DNA of 64,000 nt from Chitinophagaceae bacterium (GCA_016706055.1 JADJKL010000006.1:62001-126000), one strand, 5' to 3'; positions 30,148-39,243 are shown, numbered from the stretch's first letter. Notes: generated by a model from the letters alone, not told the origin. Numbers and translations are program-made.

Positions 30148-30379
30148 ATTCTATAGTTTCATTTATTGATGAATTATTCTTTTGAGGAGAAGTGTAGCAA
30201 GTGTTTGCTGCACAACATACTCCATCAGTAAAAAGCGCAAAAATTGTAAATAAACTTCCAACTAATATTCCCGCCACTTCACCGGATTCGATAGAGGAAT
30301 ACAAAATTAAGCCACCTAATCCAACTCTTACAAATTTTAACGTTGTCCAACCTGTTCTAAGTTTATAAAATAGATTCAT
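30122..30379 (-). CDS. Small membrane protein, first gene of thioredoxin operon
   Basis: 85 aa with two hydrophobic segments and a cysteine motif DGVCCAANTCY. No firm family. It is the first gene behind the operator at 30429-30442 and overlaps the next by 26 bases. Confidence 0.7.
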   Translation of the reverse strand: MNLFYKLRTGWTTLKFVRVGLGGLILYSSIESGEVAGILVGSLFTIFALFTDGVCCAANTCYTSPQKNNSSINETIEYEELDTKQ

Positions 30380-30428
30380 TTTAATATAATTTCAAGTCCA
30401 AAATTCAATACATAAACTTGGAAAGGGA

Positions 30429-30442
30429 GTGACAATAGTTAC
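30429..30442 (-). promoter_or_regulatory. Crp-type operator, thioredoxin/DUF983 operon
   Basis: GTGACAATAGTTAC on the plus strand, one mismatch to the dyad GTGAY-N4-RTCAC. 22 bp separate it from the -7-like box GAATTTTG (30399-30406), and the ATG at 30379 is 50 bp away. Confidence 0.62.
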
Positions 30443-30496
30443 AAACAAAAGCAATTACTAAGTTTTAGCAATTGCTTTGTAATTAATGCTATTTGC

Positions 30497-31693
30497 TTAC
30501 ATTTTTCCAGGTAGAATTTTATTCCAGTAAAGCCACGGCAATACTTTCTTTTTTAATTGATACATTGACCATCTTTCTTTACTCTGATCAAAAGGGAATG
30601 TTTCAACCGGCTTATTATCGTAGTCAAATTCACACAATACAAGTTTGCCATATCCTGTTACAACCGGGCAACTTGTGTAGCCATTATAATTCTCGGTAAG
30701 TTCCTGACCAGCTATAAGCAATAGAAGGTTTTTTACTACAACCGGAGCTTGTTTGCGAATGGCTGCACCGGTTCTTGATGTTGGTAATGAAGAAGCATCA
30801 CCCAAAGAGAAAATATTTTTATAACGTAAATGTTGTAAAGAGGATTTATCAACATTTACCCAACCGGCCTCATTAGCCAGTGGACTATTTTTTACAAAAT
30901 CAGGTGCACTTTGTGGTGGTGTAACATGTATCATGTCGAAATCAACCACATATACTTTGTCTTTATTTTGTTCGCCAATACCAACAAATTTTGCTTTCTT
31001 ATTTGGGCCATCAATTTCTACCAATTTTGTAAAAAAATTCATTTGTACTTTATCTCTGCTAGCAACTTCTTTTAACGTTTTTTCATATTTATCTACACCA
31101 AAAAGCCTTGTTCCGCCGCTCCAGTATTGAATAGAAGTTTTATCAAAAATATTTTCTTTCTTAAAATAATCTGCAGCAAGCCACATTATTTTATGCGGTG
31201 CGCCACCACATTTTACCGGAGTGTTTGGGTTTGTAAACAGGGCATTTCCCCCTTTAAAAGTTTTAATACACTCCCATGTATAAGGGGCCTGTTCAAAACT
31301 ATAATTAGAGCAAACTCCATTTTTGCCCAATGTTTCTTTCAATCCTTTTATTTCATTCCAGTTCAATTGAATACCTGGTGCCACTATCAGATATTCATAG
31401 TTAATTGTTTCATTATTACTTAATGTTACTTCATTCTTTTCAGGTTGAAAGGAAATTACTTTTTGTTTGATCCACTTAACATTTTTGGGCATTACTGAAG
31501 CTTCACTTCTTTTTGTTTTATTGATGTCAAACACACCTGCACCAACCAATGTCCAAGCAGGTTGGTAGTAATGATGTTCCGATGGTTCAATTATAGCAAT
31601 ATCAAGAGTTTTATTTTTTCGCAATAATTGTGATGCTGTCGAAATCCCGGCATTACCACCGCCAATTATTAGTATTTGATGATTATTTGTCAT
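30497..31693 (-). CDS. sqr: Sulfide:quinone oxidoreductase
   Basis: FAD enzyme oxidising sulfide and passing electrons to quinone, releasing persulfide or polysulfide. It is 398 aa. The dinucleotide fold is GGGNAGISTA near 11-20. Catalytic cysteines are expected at NGVCSNY (about 133) and PVKCGGAPH (about 161). The second FAD segment is FSLGDASSLPTSRTGAAIRKQAP. The KCGGAP segment and two rather than three N-terminal cysteines point to the type II, human-like branch. Preceded by a Crp-type operator and divergent from a thioredoxin with its own operator. Confidence 0.92.
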   Translation of the reverse strand: MTNNHQILIIGGGNAGISTASQLLRKNKTLDIAIIEPSEHHYYQPAWTLVGAGVFDINKTKRSEASVMPKNVKWIKQKVISFQPEKNEVTLSNNETINYEYLIVAPGIQLNWNEIKGLKETLGKNGVCSNYSFEQAPYTWECIKTFKGGNALFTNPNTPVKCGGAPHKIMWLAADYFKKENIFDKTSIQYWSGGTRLFGVDKYEKTLKEVASRDKVQMNFFTKLVEIDGPNKKAKFVGIGEQNKDKVYVVDFDMIHVTPPQSAPDFVKNSPLANEAGWVNVDKSSLQHLRYKNIFSLGDASSLPTSRTGAAIRKQAPVVVKNLLLLIAGQELTENYNGYTSCPVVTGYGKLVLCEFDYDNKPVETFPFDQSKERWSMYQLKKKVLPWLYWNKILPGKM

Positions 31694-31741
31694 AGTTAAT
31701 TTATTATGAGGCTAAAGTATTTAAGAAACACTTGACTGGCA

Positions 31742-31755
31742 GTGATAATTGTCAC
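31742..31755 (-). promoter_or_regulatory. Crp-type operator, sqr
   Basis: GTGATAATTGTCAC, a near-perfect dyad. 22 bp to the -7-like box TACTTTAG (31712-31719), 49 bp to the ATG at 31693. Confidence 0.7.
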
Positions 31756-31829
31756 TACTGTGGATTTTATTCACATGATTCTAATCAGGTAATATAATAA
31801 ATAGGGATTTTAATTGAGAGGCAATATTT

Positions 31830-31843
31830 GTGATAATGATCAC
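31830..31843 (+). promoter_or_regulatory. Crp-type operator, thioredoxin
   Basis: GTGATAATGATCAC, perfect arms around AATG. 22 bp to the -7 box TATTTTTG (31866-31873), an exact consensus match; 62 bp from the operator start to the ATG at 31892. The best of the six promoters. Confidence 0.75.
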
Positions 31844-31891
31844 CAAAATGTAGGCGATAACAATTTATTTTTGAGCTTTAAAAATATATTG

Positions 31892-32266
31892 ATGTCTACT
31901 ATACAAATGACTACGCAGGATTTTAAAGAAAAAATTTTCAACTGGGAAACGGAAGCAGATTGGAAATATCTGGGTGAGCTACCTGCGATAATCGACTTTT
32001 ATGCTGAATGGTGCGGCCCATGTAAAATGATTGCGCCGCTGCTCGAGGAACTTTCCGATGAGTATAAAGGGAAAATAGTTATTTATAAAGTAGATACAGA
32101 TGTTGAGCAGGAATTGTCAGCAGTATTTGGAATACAAAGCATCCCCACTATGCTTTTTATTGGTGCTGATGGCGAACCAATGATGCAACCGGGTGCTTTG
32201 CCGAAGCATGTATTAAAAAAAATTATTGAAGAAAAATTATTGGTTACAGCAAAGACAATGAATTAA
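31892..32266 (+). CDS. Thioredoxin
   Basis: 124 aa from the ATG at 31892 (MSTIQMTTQDF). Starts further upstream would run through the operator and -7 box and are rejected. Active site WCGPCK near 45, cis-Pro in SIPTMLF near 85. Divergent from sqr. It may reduce persulfides or repair thiols. A methyltransferase gene follows 70 bp downstream and may be co-transcribed. Confidence 0.94.
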   Translation: MSTIQMTTQDFKEKIFNWETEADWKYLGELPAIIDFYAEWCGPCKMIAPLLEELSDEYKGKIVIYKVDTDVEQELSAVFGIQSIPTMLFIGADGEPMMQPGALPKHVLKKIIEEKLLVTAKTMN

Positions 32267-32335
32267 ATTTTAACCCAAGCAACTTTGATTTAAGTTTAAT
32301 AAAGTATCATACATTGATTTTATAATTATTAAATC

Positions 32336-32929
32336 ATGAATGAATTTTGGAATCAACGGTATGCTGAAAAAGAATGGGTATATGGGCAGAATCCTAATTT
32401 ATACTTTAAAAAATTTATTGATTCAAACAAGCCCGGGACTTTGTTATTACCTGCAGACGGAGAAGGACGAAATTCAGTTTATGCGGCTACTAAAGGGTGG
32501 CAGGTTGATGCATTTGATTTTAGTGAAGTAGCTAGGAAAAGAGCTCTGGATTTTGCAGATAGCAAAAAGGAAAAAATAAAATTTGAATTAAAAGATATTC
32601 AGAACTTTAAAGCCGGGAAAAAATACGATGCTGTAGCATTGATATATGTACATCTTCCCCAAGTGCTAAGGAAGTCTTTTCATAAAGAAATTTATGAATC
32701 AATCAAGCCGGGTGGGTTTTTAGTATTAGAAGCTTTCGCTAAAGAGCAACTTGGATTTGATAGCGGCGGTCCTAAGGATCTGGAATTATTATATGACGCA
32801 CCTTTACTCTGTAGTGATTTTCCTTTTTTACATTTGCTTAGCTGTGAGCAGGTTGAATCAAACCTTAATGAAGGACCATATCACCAAGGTAAAGCTGCTT
32901 TGTTACGAATGATTGGTCAACGACTTTAA
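32336..32929 (+). CDS. SAM-dependent methyltransferase, TehB/thiopurine-like
   Basis: 197 aa class I methyltransferase. The SAM-binding motif is LLLPADGEGRNSVYAA near 38-53, with AFDFSEVAR and GGFLVLEAF following. The N-terminus (FWNQRYAEKEWVYGQNPN) is typical of a group that includes tellurite and thiopurine methyltransferases. Position beside thioredoxin suggests methylation of a thiol or small chalcogen compound, but this is inference. Confidence 0.85.
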   Translation: MNEFWNQRYAEKEWVYGQNPNLYFKKFIDSNKPGTLLLPADGEGRNSVYAATKGWQVDAFDFSEVARKRALDFADSKKEKIKFELKDIQNFKAGKKYDAVALIYVHLPQVLRKSFHKEIYESIKPGGFLVLEAFAKEQLGFDSGGPKDLELLYDAPLLCSDFPFLHLLSCEQVESNLNEGPYHQGKAALLRMIGQRL

Positions 32930-33043
32930 AAATCTGTCGCTGGCTTTTCCCATTCCAGCGAAGTCATTCCCGAATTTTTAAATCTTTATTTGTGTGTCAT
33001 TTTTTAAATGACTCTATTGTGATTTTTTGTTGAATCTGTATCC

Positions 33044-34354
33044 TTACTTATTAATATAAACCTTCCAGATTACAGGCGAGGATCTGCTTGGATCACCTTC
33101 ATTACTCCAGAATACATTCGGAGCTCTGCTGTCAATACCGCCTACAATAAAGCCTATTAGTGTTTTCGTCTTTGGCAGCGCATCAAGTTGTAATATTCCA
33201 TTTTCTGTAATAAATGACTTTGCAGGTATAAATTCCGAAGCAGCGCCAAAATAGCCGGGCATTGGATCGGGTAATAAATATTCTTTGACTGTAGTTTTAT
33301 TCCTTTCAATTACACTAATACTTTTTACAAAAGGAACATTATCGTCTTTCACCGTTTCTTCCTTTTCGTTTTTATAATATTGCGCAATTCCACCAAAAAA
33401 TATGGAATACATTGTTTGCTTTTTTTTGCTGAAGAGAGGTAAAGTGGCAGTGTGGTAATGGCTGAACTGCTGATTAAATTTGGGTACTTCTTTATAACTA
33501 TCTCCTGTTATGTCAACTAAAGTTGTGAATGGTATATCTTTTTCATATTGAAAAACACCAGAGAAGATGGTTAGCATTTGTTTTCCATTATTATCAATTT
33601 GCGGTACCAGATTATAATCTCTTCTATGTAATAATAATGAATCAGTGATTGCCTTAAAGTTTTCAATTAAAAGTGAATTTCCATTTTTTTTCAATTGAAA
33701 TTGTTTGATTTGGTTAGTGTATTCCTGAGTAAACCCAGGTCCATGTTCAGGGCCCATCGGATTATATCTTCCTGTAAAACGCTGGCCTCCAACGAGGAAA
33801 TATGTATTATTAATTTGATTGAGTCGTCCGCCTGTTACAGCCATTTTTTCATCAGCCAACTGTTGAATAAACGGAGAAATAGAATCATTATTTGTGATAG
33901 CGTTAATCAGCTCTTTTACCTGAATGCTAATTAGTGCCGGATAGGTAATATGATTTTTAGCAGTTTCACTGTAGCCATATCCGCCTATCAATACTAATTG
34001 GTTATCTTGTTGATAAAATTGCATATTTGTACTCTGCAATTGCTCAGCTATTGAAGCAGCTAAGTCTACAACCGATTTTGACCAAACTTTTTCATTTTTA
34101 AGATCAATGACAATCAGATCCGTATTATTAAATTGTTTATTGAATGCAGCAAATGGTTGACGGCGGTGTAGTCCGTCTTTTCTTCCGCCAATTAGTAAAA
34201 GTAAATCACCCTCCTGCGCCCAGGCATATGATTGTAATCCTGTAAAGCCGTTAATAATTGTAGGTTCTAAAGTAAAATGAAAAGGATAATTGTTTTGTGC
34301 GGACGAGGAAATAATTATTAGGAATAGAGAAAGTGAAATAAAGAATTGTTTCAT
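33044..34354 (-). CDS. Exported kelch-like repeat protein
   Basis: 436 aa, signal peptide ending near SSAQ. Kelch-type GG motifs recur (LLLLIGGRKDG, LVLIGGYGY, YFLVGGQRF, IFFGGIAQY, FIVGGIDSR), consistent with a beta-propeller. No catalytic residues recognised. It has no Crp-type operator and seems unrelated to the sulfur genes around it. Confidence 0.78.
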   Translation of the reverse strand: MKQFFISLSLFLIIISSSAQNNYPFHFTLEPTIINGFTGLQSYAWAQEGDLLLLIGGRKDGLHRRQPFAAFNKQFNNTDLIVIDLKNEKVWSKSVVDLAASIAEQLQSTNMQFYQQDNQLVLIGGYGYSETAKNHITYPALISIQVKELINAITNNDSISPFIQQLADEKMAVTGGRLNQINNTYFLVGGQRFTGRYNPMGPEHGPGFTQEYTNQIKQFQLKKNGNSLLIENFKAITDSLLLHRRDYNLVPQIDNNGKQMLTIFSGVFQYEKDIPFTTLVDITGDSYKEVPKFNQQFSHYHTATLPLFSKKKQTMYSIFFGGIAQYYKNEKEETVKDDNVPFVKSISVIERNKTTVKEYLLPDPMPGYFGAASEFIPAKSFITENGILQLDALPKTKTLIGFIVGGIDSRAPNVFWSNEGDPSRSSPVIWKVYINK

Positions 34355-34421
34355 TGGTTGTTTTTTAAAGGTATTGGTATCTTTAATTTTTTATGGTGAT
34401 TTGTATAAATAGTACTTCACG

Positions 34422-34444
34422 AAAAAAGCCGGTATATAGCCGGC
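34422..34444 (-). terminator. Terminator after dps
   Basis: On the minus strand GCCGG-CTATATA-CCGGC is followed by TTTTTT. It separates dps from the kelch gene promoter. Confidence 0.82.
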
Positions 34445-34472
34445 CTAAAATCTATACTAATTGTTTAATTAT

Positions 34473-34946
34473 TTACTTGCTTAAATAAGCTGAATACATC
34501 CATACCAATTTTTCCTGCTGACGGATATAATCACTCATTAGAGCATTTGTTCCTTCATCATTAGCTTCTGCTGATAAGGTCAGTAATTGTCTTTCAATAT
34601 CCAGTAGAACGCCGAATGAACTGAGTACTGCATTAACAGCTTTTACACCATCCGTTACATTCTTCTGCTCTTTTATTTTTGATAACTTAAGAAAGTCGGT
34701 GAATGTGTGATTGGGTGTGTGCTCCAATGTTAATATTCTTTCTGCTATCTCATCAATTTTCAGCTGCGTATCAGTATATAATTCTTCAAATTTTATATGT
34801 AGTTCAAAAAATTTCTCTCCTTTAATATTCCAATGAAAGCCACGGGAATTAATATAGAACAACTGATAATTAGCCAATAATACATTTAGTAGCTCTGCTA
34901 GTTTTTTTGCTTTGACTGCATCAAGCCCAATTCTGTTTGTTTTCAT
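34473..34946 (-). CDS. dps: Dps-family DNA-protecting ferritin
   Basis: Miniferritin of 157 aa that oxidises Fe(II) and shields DNA. The ferroxidase ligands are visible in GFHWNIKG near 36-43 and FEELYTDTQLKIDEIAERI near 52-70. It sits behind a Crp-type operator of the same geometry as the sulfur genes, so iron and oxidant protection seems co-regulated with sulfide oxidation. Confidence 0.94.
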   Translation of the reverse strand: MKTNRIGLDAVKAKKLAELLNVLLANYQLFYINSRGFHWNIKGEKFFELHIKFEELYTDTQLKIDEIAERILTLEHTPNHTFTDFLKLSKIKEQKNVTDGVKAVNAVLSSFGVLLDIERQLLTLSAEANDEGTNALMSDYIRQQEKLVWMYSAYLSK

Positions 34947-34995
34947 AATAAAATAATTTAGAAGGTGAATTTACGTAAAACAAAAAAATATTTAT

Positions 34996-35009
34996 GTGAC
35001 TACCATCAC
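34996..35009 (-). promoter_or_regulatory. Crp-type operator, dps
   Basis: GTGACTACCATCAC. 22 bp to the weak -7-like box TAAATTCA (34966-34973), 50 bp to the ATG at 34946. Confidence 0.65.
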
Positions 35010-35027
35010 ACCAATATTTAAAGCTGA

Positions 35028-35561
35028 TTAATGCGGTAATTTATCTCTGAATTTTCCGTAAACCCAAGTTCCTGCTATTGCACTCAATAACGTAACAATT
35101 ATTATACTTGCTCCTGTTCCTATTTGTGCAAATAGAGGCCCTGGGCAGGCTCCGGTAATGGCCCAGCCGAAACCAAAAAGTAAGCCACCTATAATATTGC
35201 CTTTATTAAATTTTTTATTGACAAATTCAACAGGTTCGTTGTAAATCGTTTTTATTTTAAATTTTTTTATGATCCACACCGAAACAATCCCAACTAGTAC
35301 AGCTGAACCGATAACACCATACATGTGAAAGCTCTGTAATCGAAACATTTCCTGTATGCGGAACCATGAAATAACTTCTGCCTTTACAAGAATAATCCCA
35401 AATAATAAACCGGCAATAACGTACTTGAGATTATACCACCAAGGATGATTTAATTCAGACTCATTAAAGCAAACAGCATCTAGAGAACGGACTTCAAAAT
35501 CTGTATTCTCCGTTAGAAACTCATGGTGTTTAACTTCTTGCTTTGATTCTTTTAATTCCAT
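35028..35561 (-). CDS. YeeE/YedE-type membrane protein, second half
   Basis: 177 aa, several membrane helices with the motif GACPGPLFAQIG near 135 typical of the C-terminal half of YeeE/YedE transporters. It pairs with the upstream 187-aa gene, separated by 7 bases. Together they match the split TsuA-type thiosulfate uptake proteins of Bacteroidota (DUF6691 family, from memory). Confidence 0.85.
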   Translation of the reverse strand: MELKESKQEVKHHEFLTENTDFEVRSLDAVCFNESELNHPWWYNLKYVIAGLLFGIILVKAEVISWFRIQEMFRLQSFHMYGVIGSAVLVGIVSVWIIKKFKIKTIYNEPVEFVNKKFNKGNIIGGLLFGFGWAITGACPGPLFAQIGTGASIIIVTLLSAIAGTWVYGKFRDKLPH

Positions 35562-35568
35562 AAGATAA

Positions 35569-36132
35569 TTATAATTTTAAAATATAAGGTAGGACTAGGT
35601 TAGCAACAATAAATCCACCGGCCATAAAACTGGTAGTTGCTATTAAGGAAGGAAGCTGAAGATTAGAAAGCCCCATAATGGCATGGCCACTTGTGCAACC
35701 TCCTGCATAACGGGTGCCGAACCCCACCAGAAACCCACCGATGACTGTCATAAATAATCCTTTTATGCTTAGAAGCGATGACCAATTAAATAAATCAGTC
35801 GGGATAATATTATTATAATTACTTATTCCGTAACCGGCCATTTCTGCTTGTAGTTTGGGGTTCACCTGTATAGGCTGTCCATTACTCAATAGACTTATTG
35901 CAATGAAACCTCCAATTACAATACCGGCTACAAAGAAAAGATTCCATATTTCTTTTTTCCAGTTATAAGTAAAGAATGGAATTTTTGCAGGGATGCAGGC
36001 TGCGCAAACATGTCGCAAGGAAGAAGATATACCGAAAGTCTTATTGCCGATTAGTAATAATACTGGCACCATCAATCCAATCAATGGCCCTGCTACATAC
36101 CAAGGCCAGGGTTGTTTCAACCATTCTATCAT
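35569..36132 (-). CDS. YeeE/YedE-type membrane protein, first half
   Basis: 187 aa with about five membrane helices. Cysteine motif HVCAACIP near 40 and GGCTSGHAIMG near 143, the latter matching the Cys-containing loop that carries thiosulfate in TsuA. A CGGTAAATTTACCG palindrome lies 17 bp upstream at 36149-36162. Part of the likely persulfide-dioxygenase operon that extends from the operator at 38354. Confidence 0.87.
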   Translation of the reverse strand: MIEWLKQPWPWYVAGPLIGLMVPVLLLIGNKTFGISSSLRHVCAACIPAKIPFFTYNWKKEIWNLFFVAGIVIGGFIAISLLSNGQPIQVNPKLQAEMAGYGISNYNNIIPTDLFNWSSLLSIKGLFMTVIGGFLVGFGTRYAGGCTSGHAIMGLSNLQLPSLIATTSFMAGGFIVANLVLPYILKL

Positions 36133-36148
36133 AATGTTTTTTTTGTAA

Positions 36149-36162
36149 CGGTAAATTTACCG
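36149..36162. repeat. Perfect 14-bp palindrome before the YeeE pair
   Basis: CGGTAAATTTACCG, self-complementary, between the rhodanese gene and the YeeE pair. It contains a TAAATTTA stretch resembling a -7 box, so it may mark an internal promoter or operator. It does not match the Crp-type dyad. Confidence 0.4.
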
Positions 36163-36205
36163 AATTGTAAGGTGAGGAATAGATATTGTTAAGCTTCTTA
36201 ATTTC

Positions 36206-36514
36206 TTATAACTTATTTCTTAAACTATTCCATGGGCCGCCATTGTAAACTTCCAGACCGGCTGATTTAAGAATCCCTTTTGCCATTCCACTTCTGGCGC
36301 CACTCCTGCAAACTGTAATTACTGGCTTATTTAGTTTTTTCAGTTCATTTATTTTTGTTCTAATACTATCGAGCGGCATATTTTTAGAGCCGGTAATATG
36401 ACCAGTATTGTATTCTGATTTTGTACGTACATCTACAATTACTGCTCCCTGATTTACCAGTTCTTTATAATTTACTGAAGTGCCACCAAATATTTTCTTT
36501 AAAAGACTTAGCAT
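36206..36514 (-). CDS. Single-domain rhodanese
   Basis: 102 aa sulfurtransferase. The catalytic loop is CRSGARSG with Cys near 71; VDVRTKSEY and GHITGSKNMPL are the usual rhodanese segments. Transfers sulfane sulfur to thiols. It follows another rhodanese by 11 bases in the same operon. An N-terminal hydrophobic stretch is too short to prove membrane anchoring. Confidence 0.92.
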   Translation of the reverse strand: MLSLLKKIFGGTSVNYKELVNQGAVIVDVRTKSEYNTGHITGSKNMPLDSIRTKINELKKLNKPVITVCRSGARSGMAKGILKSAGLEVYNGGPWNSLRNKL

Positions 36515-36525
36515 AGTGTTTATGT

Positions 36526-36801
36526 TTAGTTGATTTTCATTTGATCCAGACTGCCACCATTATATACTTCATCTAATCCGTTTTGTTTCAATATACTTAC
36601 TGCCATTCCGCTTCTATTTCCACTTCGGCAATATAAAACAACAGGACTGTTGAATGATCTGAACTGGTCTGCTTTATCAATTATTTCCTCCAAAGGAATA
36701 TTTTTTGCACCAGGTATATGATCCATTTCGTATTCCCATGGACTTCTTACGTCTACCACAACCGTTGATTTATTTTTCAAAAGTTCTTTTATTGTTTCCA
36801 T
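36526..36801 (-). CDS. Single-domain rhodanese
   Basis: 91 aa. Loop CRSGNRSG with the catalytic Cys near 60, VVDVRSPWEY and GAKNIPLEE present. Tandem with the next rhodanese. It is the first gene after the hairpin at 36831-36851 that separates it from the persulfide dioxygenase gene. Confidence 0.92.
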   Translation of the reverse strand: METIKELLKNKSTVVVDVRSPWEYEMDHIPGAKNIPLEEIIDKADQFRSFNSPVVLYCRSGNRSGMAVSILKQNGLDEVYNGGSLDQMKIN

Positions 36802-36830
36802 TTTTATTAATTAAAAGTGTGAAGGAAAAG

Positions 36831-36851
36831 CCGGGATATTTTATAATCCCG
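36831..36851 (-). terminator. Weak hairpin between dioxygenase and rhodanese genes
   Basis: CGGGAT with ATCCCG around an A/T loop of eight. On the minus strand it is followed by CTTTTCC. Probably a partial terminator or RNA-processing hairpin rather than a full stop, since the genes downstream lack promoters. Confidence 0.4.
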
Positions 36852-36887
36852 ACTTGTAATTAACCATTAACCATCAACCTGGTTCTT

Positions 36888-38305
36888 TTATAATAGTGTA
36901 GAAGGACAGACATAATCTGTCAACTGAAATTTTTCTGATTCTTTGATTTCCTTAAAACCACCTTTCACATCAATTAGCTTATCAAAGCCTCTTGCACGGA
37001 GAATGGAAGTAAAGATCATTGAACGATAACCACCGGCGCAATGCACATAGTAGGTTTTGTTTTTATCAATTTGCGCCATACTATCATTAATAAAATCAAG
37101 TGGCGTATTTTTTGCATCCTGGATATGTTCGCTTAAAAATTCACTTTCTTTACGAACATCGAGTACTTCAACATTCTCTTTACTCTTAAGTGTTGCTAAT
37201 TCATCAGCCGTAATAGATTTAATTTGGTCAACTTCTTTTCCAGCATCTTTCCAGGAATTAAAACCACCTTTCAAATAACCAATCGTATAGTCATAACCTA
37301 CTCTTGCCAACCTGGTGATTACTTCTTCTTCACGGCCTTCATCAGTAACTAAAAGTATTTCTTGTTTTATGTCTGGTATCATTGCACCAACCCATGGAGC
37401 AAAGCTTCCATCTATTCCTATATTAATCGAATTTGGAACAAATCCTTTTGCAAAAGTTTGTGGATCTCTTGTGTCCAGGATTAATGCACCAGTTTCATTC
37501 GCCGCTGTTTCAAAAGCCTCTGGACTTAAATCATGCTGTCCTCTTTCCAATACTTTGTCAATACTTTCATATCCTTCAATATTGAGCATCACATTTAATG
37601 GGAAATAGGCTGGGGGAGCAACTAATCCAGTTGTTACTTCTTTAATGAATTCTTCCTTGGTCATATTTGCTCTCAACGCATAATTTGTTTTTTTCTGATT
37701 GCCTAAAGTATCTGTAGTTTCTTTACTCATGTTTTTACCACAGGCACTTCCTGCGCCATGTGCGGGATAAACGATGATATCATCTGCCAATGGCATTATC
37801 TTATTTCTTAGTGAATCAAATAAATAACCGGCTAGTTTTTCCTGTGTTAAATCTGAAACTAACTTTTGTGCTAAATCAGGTCTTCCTACATCTCCGATAA
37901 ACAATGTATCTCCTGAGAAAAGCCCAACTTCTTTGCCATTTTCATCTTTCAACAAATAGGAAGTGCTTTCCATTGTATGCCCAGGTGTGTGTAAAACTTT
38001 CAGTATTACATTTCCAACTTTCAATTCTTCTCCATCTTGTGCAATATGTGCATCAAATTTGGGTGCGGCATTAGGTCCGTAAACAATACTCGCCCCGGTT
38101 TTTTTACTCAGGTCTAAATGCCCGGAAACAAAATCTGCATGAAAATGGGTTTCCAAAACATATTTTATTTTAGCACCATTGCGTTCAGCTTTTTAATATA
38201 TGGTTCCACTTCACGAAGGGGGTCAATTACAACCGCTTCGCCATTACTTTCAATATAATATGCTCCTTGAGCTAAACAACCAGTATAAATTTGTTCTACT
38301 ATCAT
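36888..38305 (-). CDS. Persulfide dioxygenase-rhodanese fusion (CstB/ETHE1-like), frameshifted
   Basis: Beta-lactamase-fold dioxygenase turning glutathione- or bacillithiol-persulfide into sulfite, joined to two rhodanese domains. True start is the ATG at 38305 (MIVEQIYTG). The frame breaks near 38190 in a run of five A, where six are needed to read IKKAERNGAK. The corrected length is about 471 aa. Metal ligands: THFHAD and HTPGH, then SGDTLFIGD. The first rhodanese domain lacks its Cys (LLVTDEGREE). The second has YVHCAGGYRSM with the catalytic Cys. This pairing is typical of CstB. First gene behind the operator at 38354, heading a five-gene operon. Confidence 0.9.
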
Positions 38306-38353
38306 AACTAAAATAATTTAATGCAAATTTCAGGAAATAAATGAACGTTGACT

Positions 38354-38367
38354 ATGACATTTGTCAC
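38354..38367 (-). promoter_or_regulatory. Crp-type operator, persulfide dioxygenase operon
   Basis: ATGACATTTGTCAC, one mismatch to the dyad. 22 bp to the -7-like box GAAATTTG (38324-38331), 49 bp to the ATG at 38305. Confidence 0.68.
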
Positions 38368-38382
38368 ACAACAGATATGATT

Positions 38383-39186
38383 TTATTTGATAAAAACTTC
38401 TTTTATAATTATATAAATGCCCATCACCAATACAAACCACCCAAATCCTTTTTTGAGCGAGGGTCCAGAAATTTTATCAGCCAATTTGCTGCCAATAAAT
38501 ATTCCTGCAATTGAGATTCCTGTAAATATCAAAATGACTGTCCAGTTATATTCAAATTGTTTTAAACTGAATAAAAAACCAAATAAAGAATTGATGCCCA
38601 CAATCATTAATGATGTTCCCACTGCGGTTTTCATCGGTAGTTTTAAGAAAAGTATCAGAGCTGGAATGATAAGAAAACCTCCTCCAGCTCCTAATAAGCC
38701 AGTTACTACGCCAATAAATAAACCTAATAATACCAATGGTAAAACTTTATTGTGCCTGTCTGTTTCAGACAATTTTTCATTTATATGATCATTTCGGCCC
38801 CGTATCATTGAAATGGAAGCAGCCAACATCAGAATGGCAAAAACAACCATCAAAAACATGGATTTAGAAACCACGATGCTTCCGATTGTTACAATTGTTT
38901 CTGGCAATGCTGGTAAAAGGTAATGTCGTGTTACAAAAATGGATAGGATAGAAGGTATGCCAAATTCAATAACTGCTTTAAAGTCTACCTGTTGTTTTGA
39001 ATACGACCTAAAACCGCCGACAAGGCTGGCTATTCCCACAATAAATAATGAACTGGTTGTTGCTAATAAGGGATTTATTCCCATAAGGTACACTAATACA
39101 GGAACGGTAAGTATTGAACCGCCGCTGCCGATCATGCCTAATGAAACGCCGATGAGTATTGAAGCCAGATAACCAAGAATCTCCAT
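38383..39186 (-). CDS. TauE/SafE family sulfite/anion exporter
   Basis: 267 aa, about eight membrane helices. The duplicated family motif appears as GMIGSGGSILTVPVLVYL near 17-34 and GLLGAGGGFLIIPALILF near 162. Predicted to export sulfite or a sulfur-oxidation product. Behind its own Crp-type operator and directly downstream of the regulator gene. Confidence 0.92.
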   Translation of the reverse strand: MEILGYLASILIGVSLGMIGSGGSILTVPVLVYLMGINPLLATTSSLFIVGIASLVGGFRSYSKQQVDFKAVIEFGIPSILSIFVTRHYLLPALPETIVTIGSIVVSKSMFLMVVFAILMLAASISMIRGRNDHINEKLSETDRHNKVLPLVLLGLFIGVVTGLLGAGGGFLIIPALILFLKLPMKTAVGTSLMIVGINSLFGFLFSLKQFEYNWTVILIFTGISIAGIFIGSKLADKISGPSLKKGFGWFVLVMGIYIIIKEVFIK

Positions 39187-39229
39187 ATCTTATTTTTTGC
39201 AAGGTTAGCCGAAATGCACTTCTTGTTTT

Positions 39230-39243
39230 GTGACAGCTATCAC
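39230..39243 (-). promoter_or_regulatory. Crp-type operator, tauE
   Basis: GTGACAGCTATCAC. 22 bp to the -7-like box TAACCTTG (39200-39207), 44 bp to the ATG at 39186. Lies just downstream of the corrected regulator stop. Confidence 0.7.
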
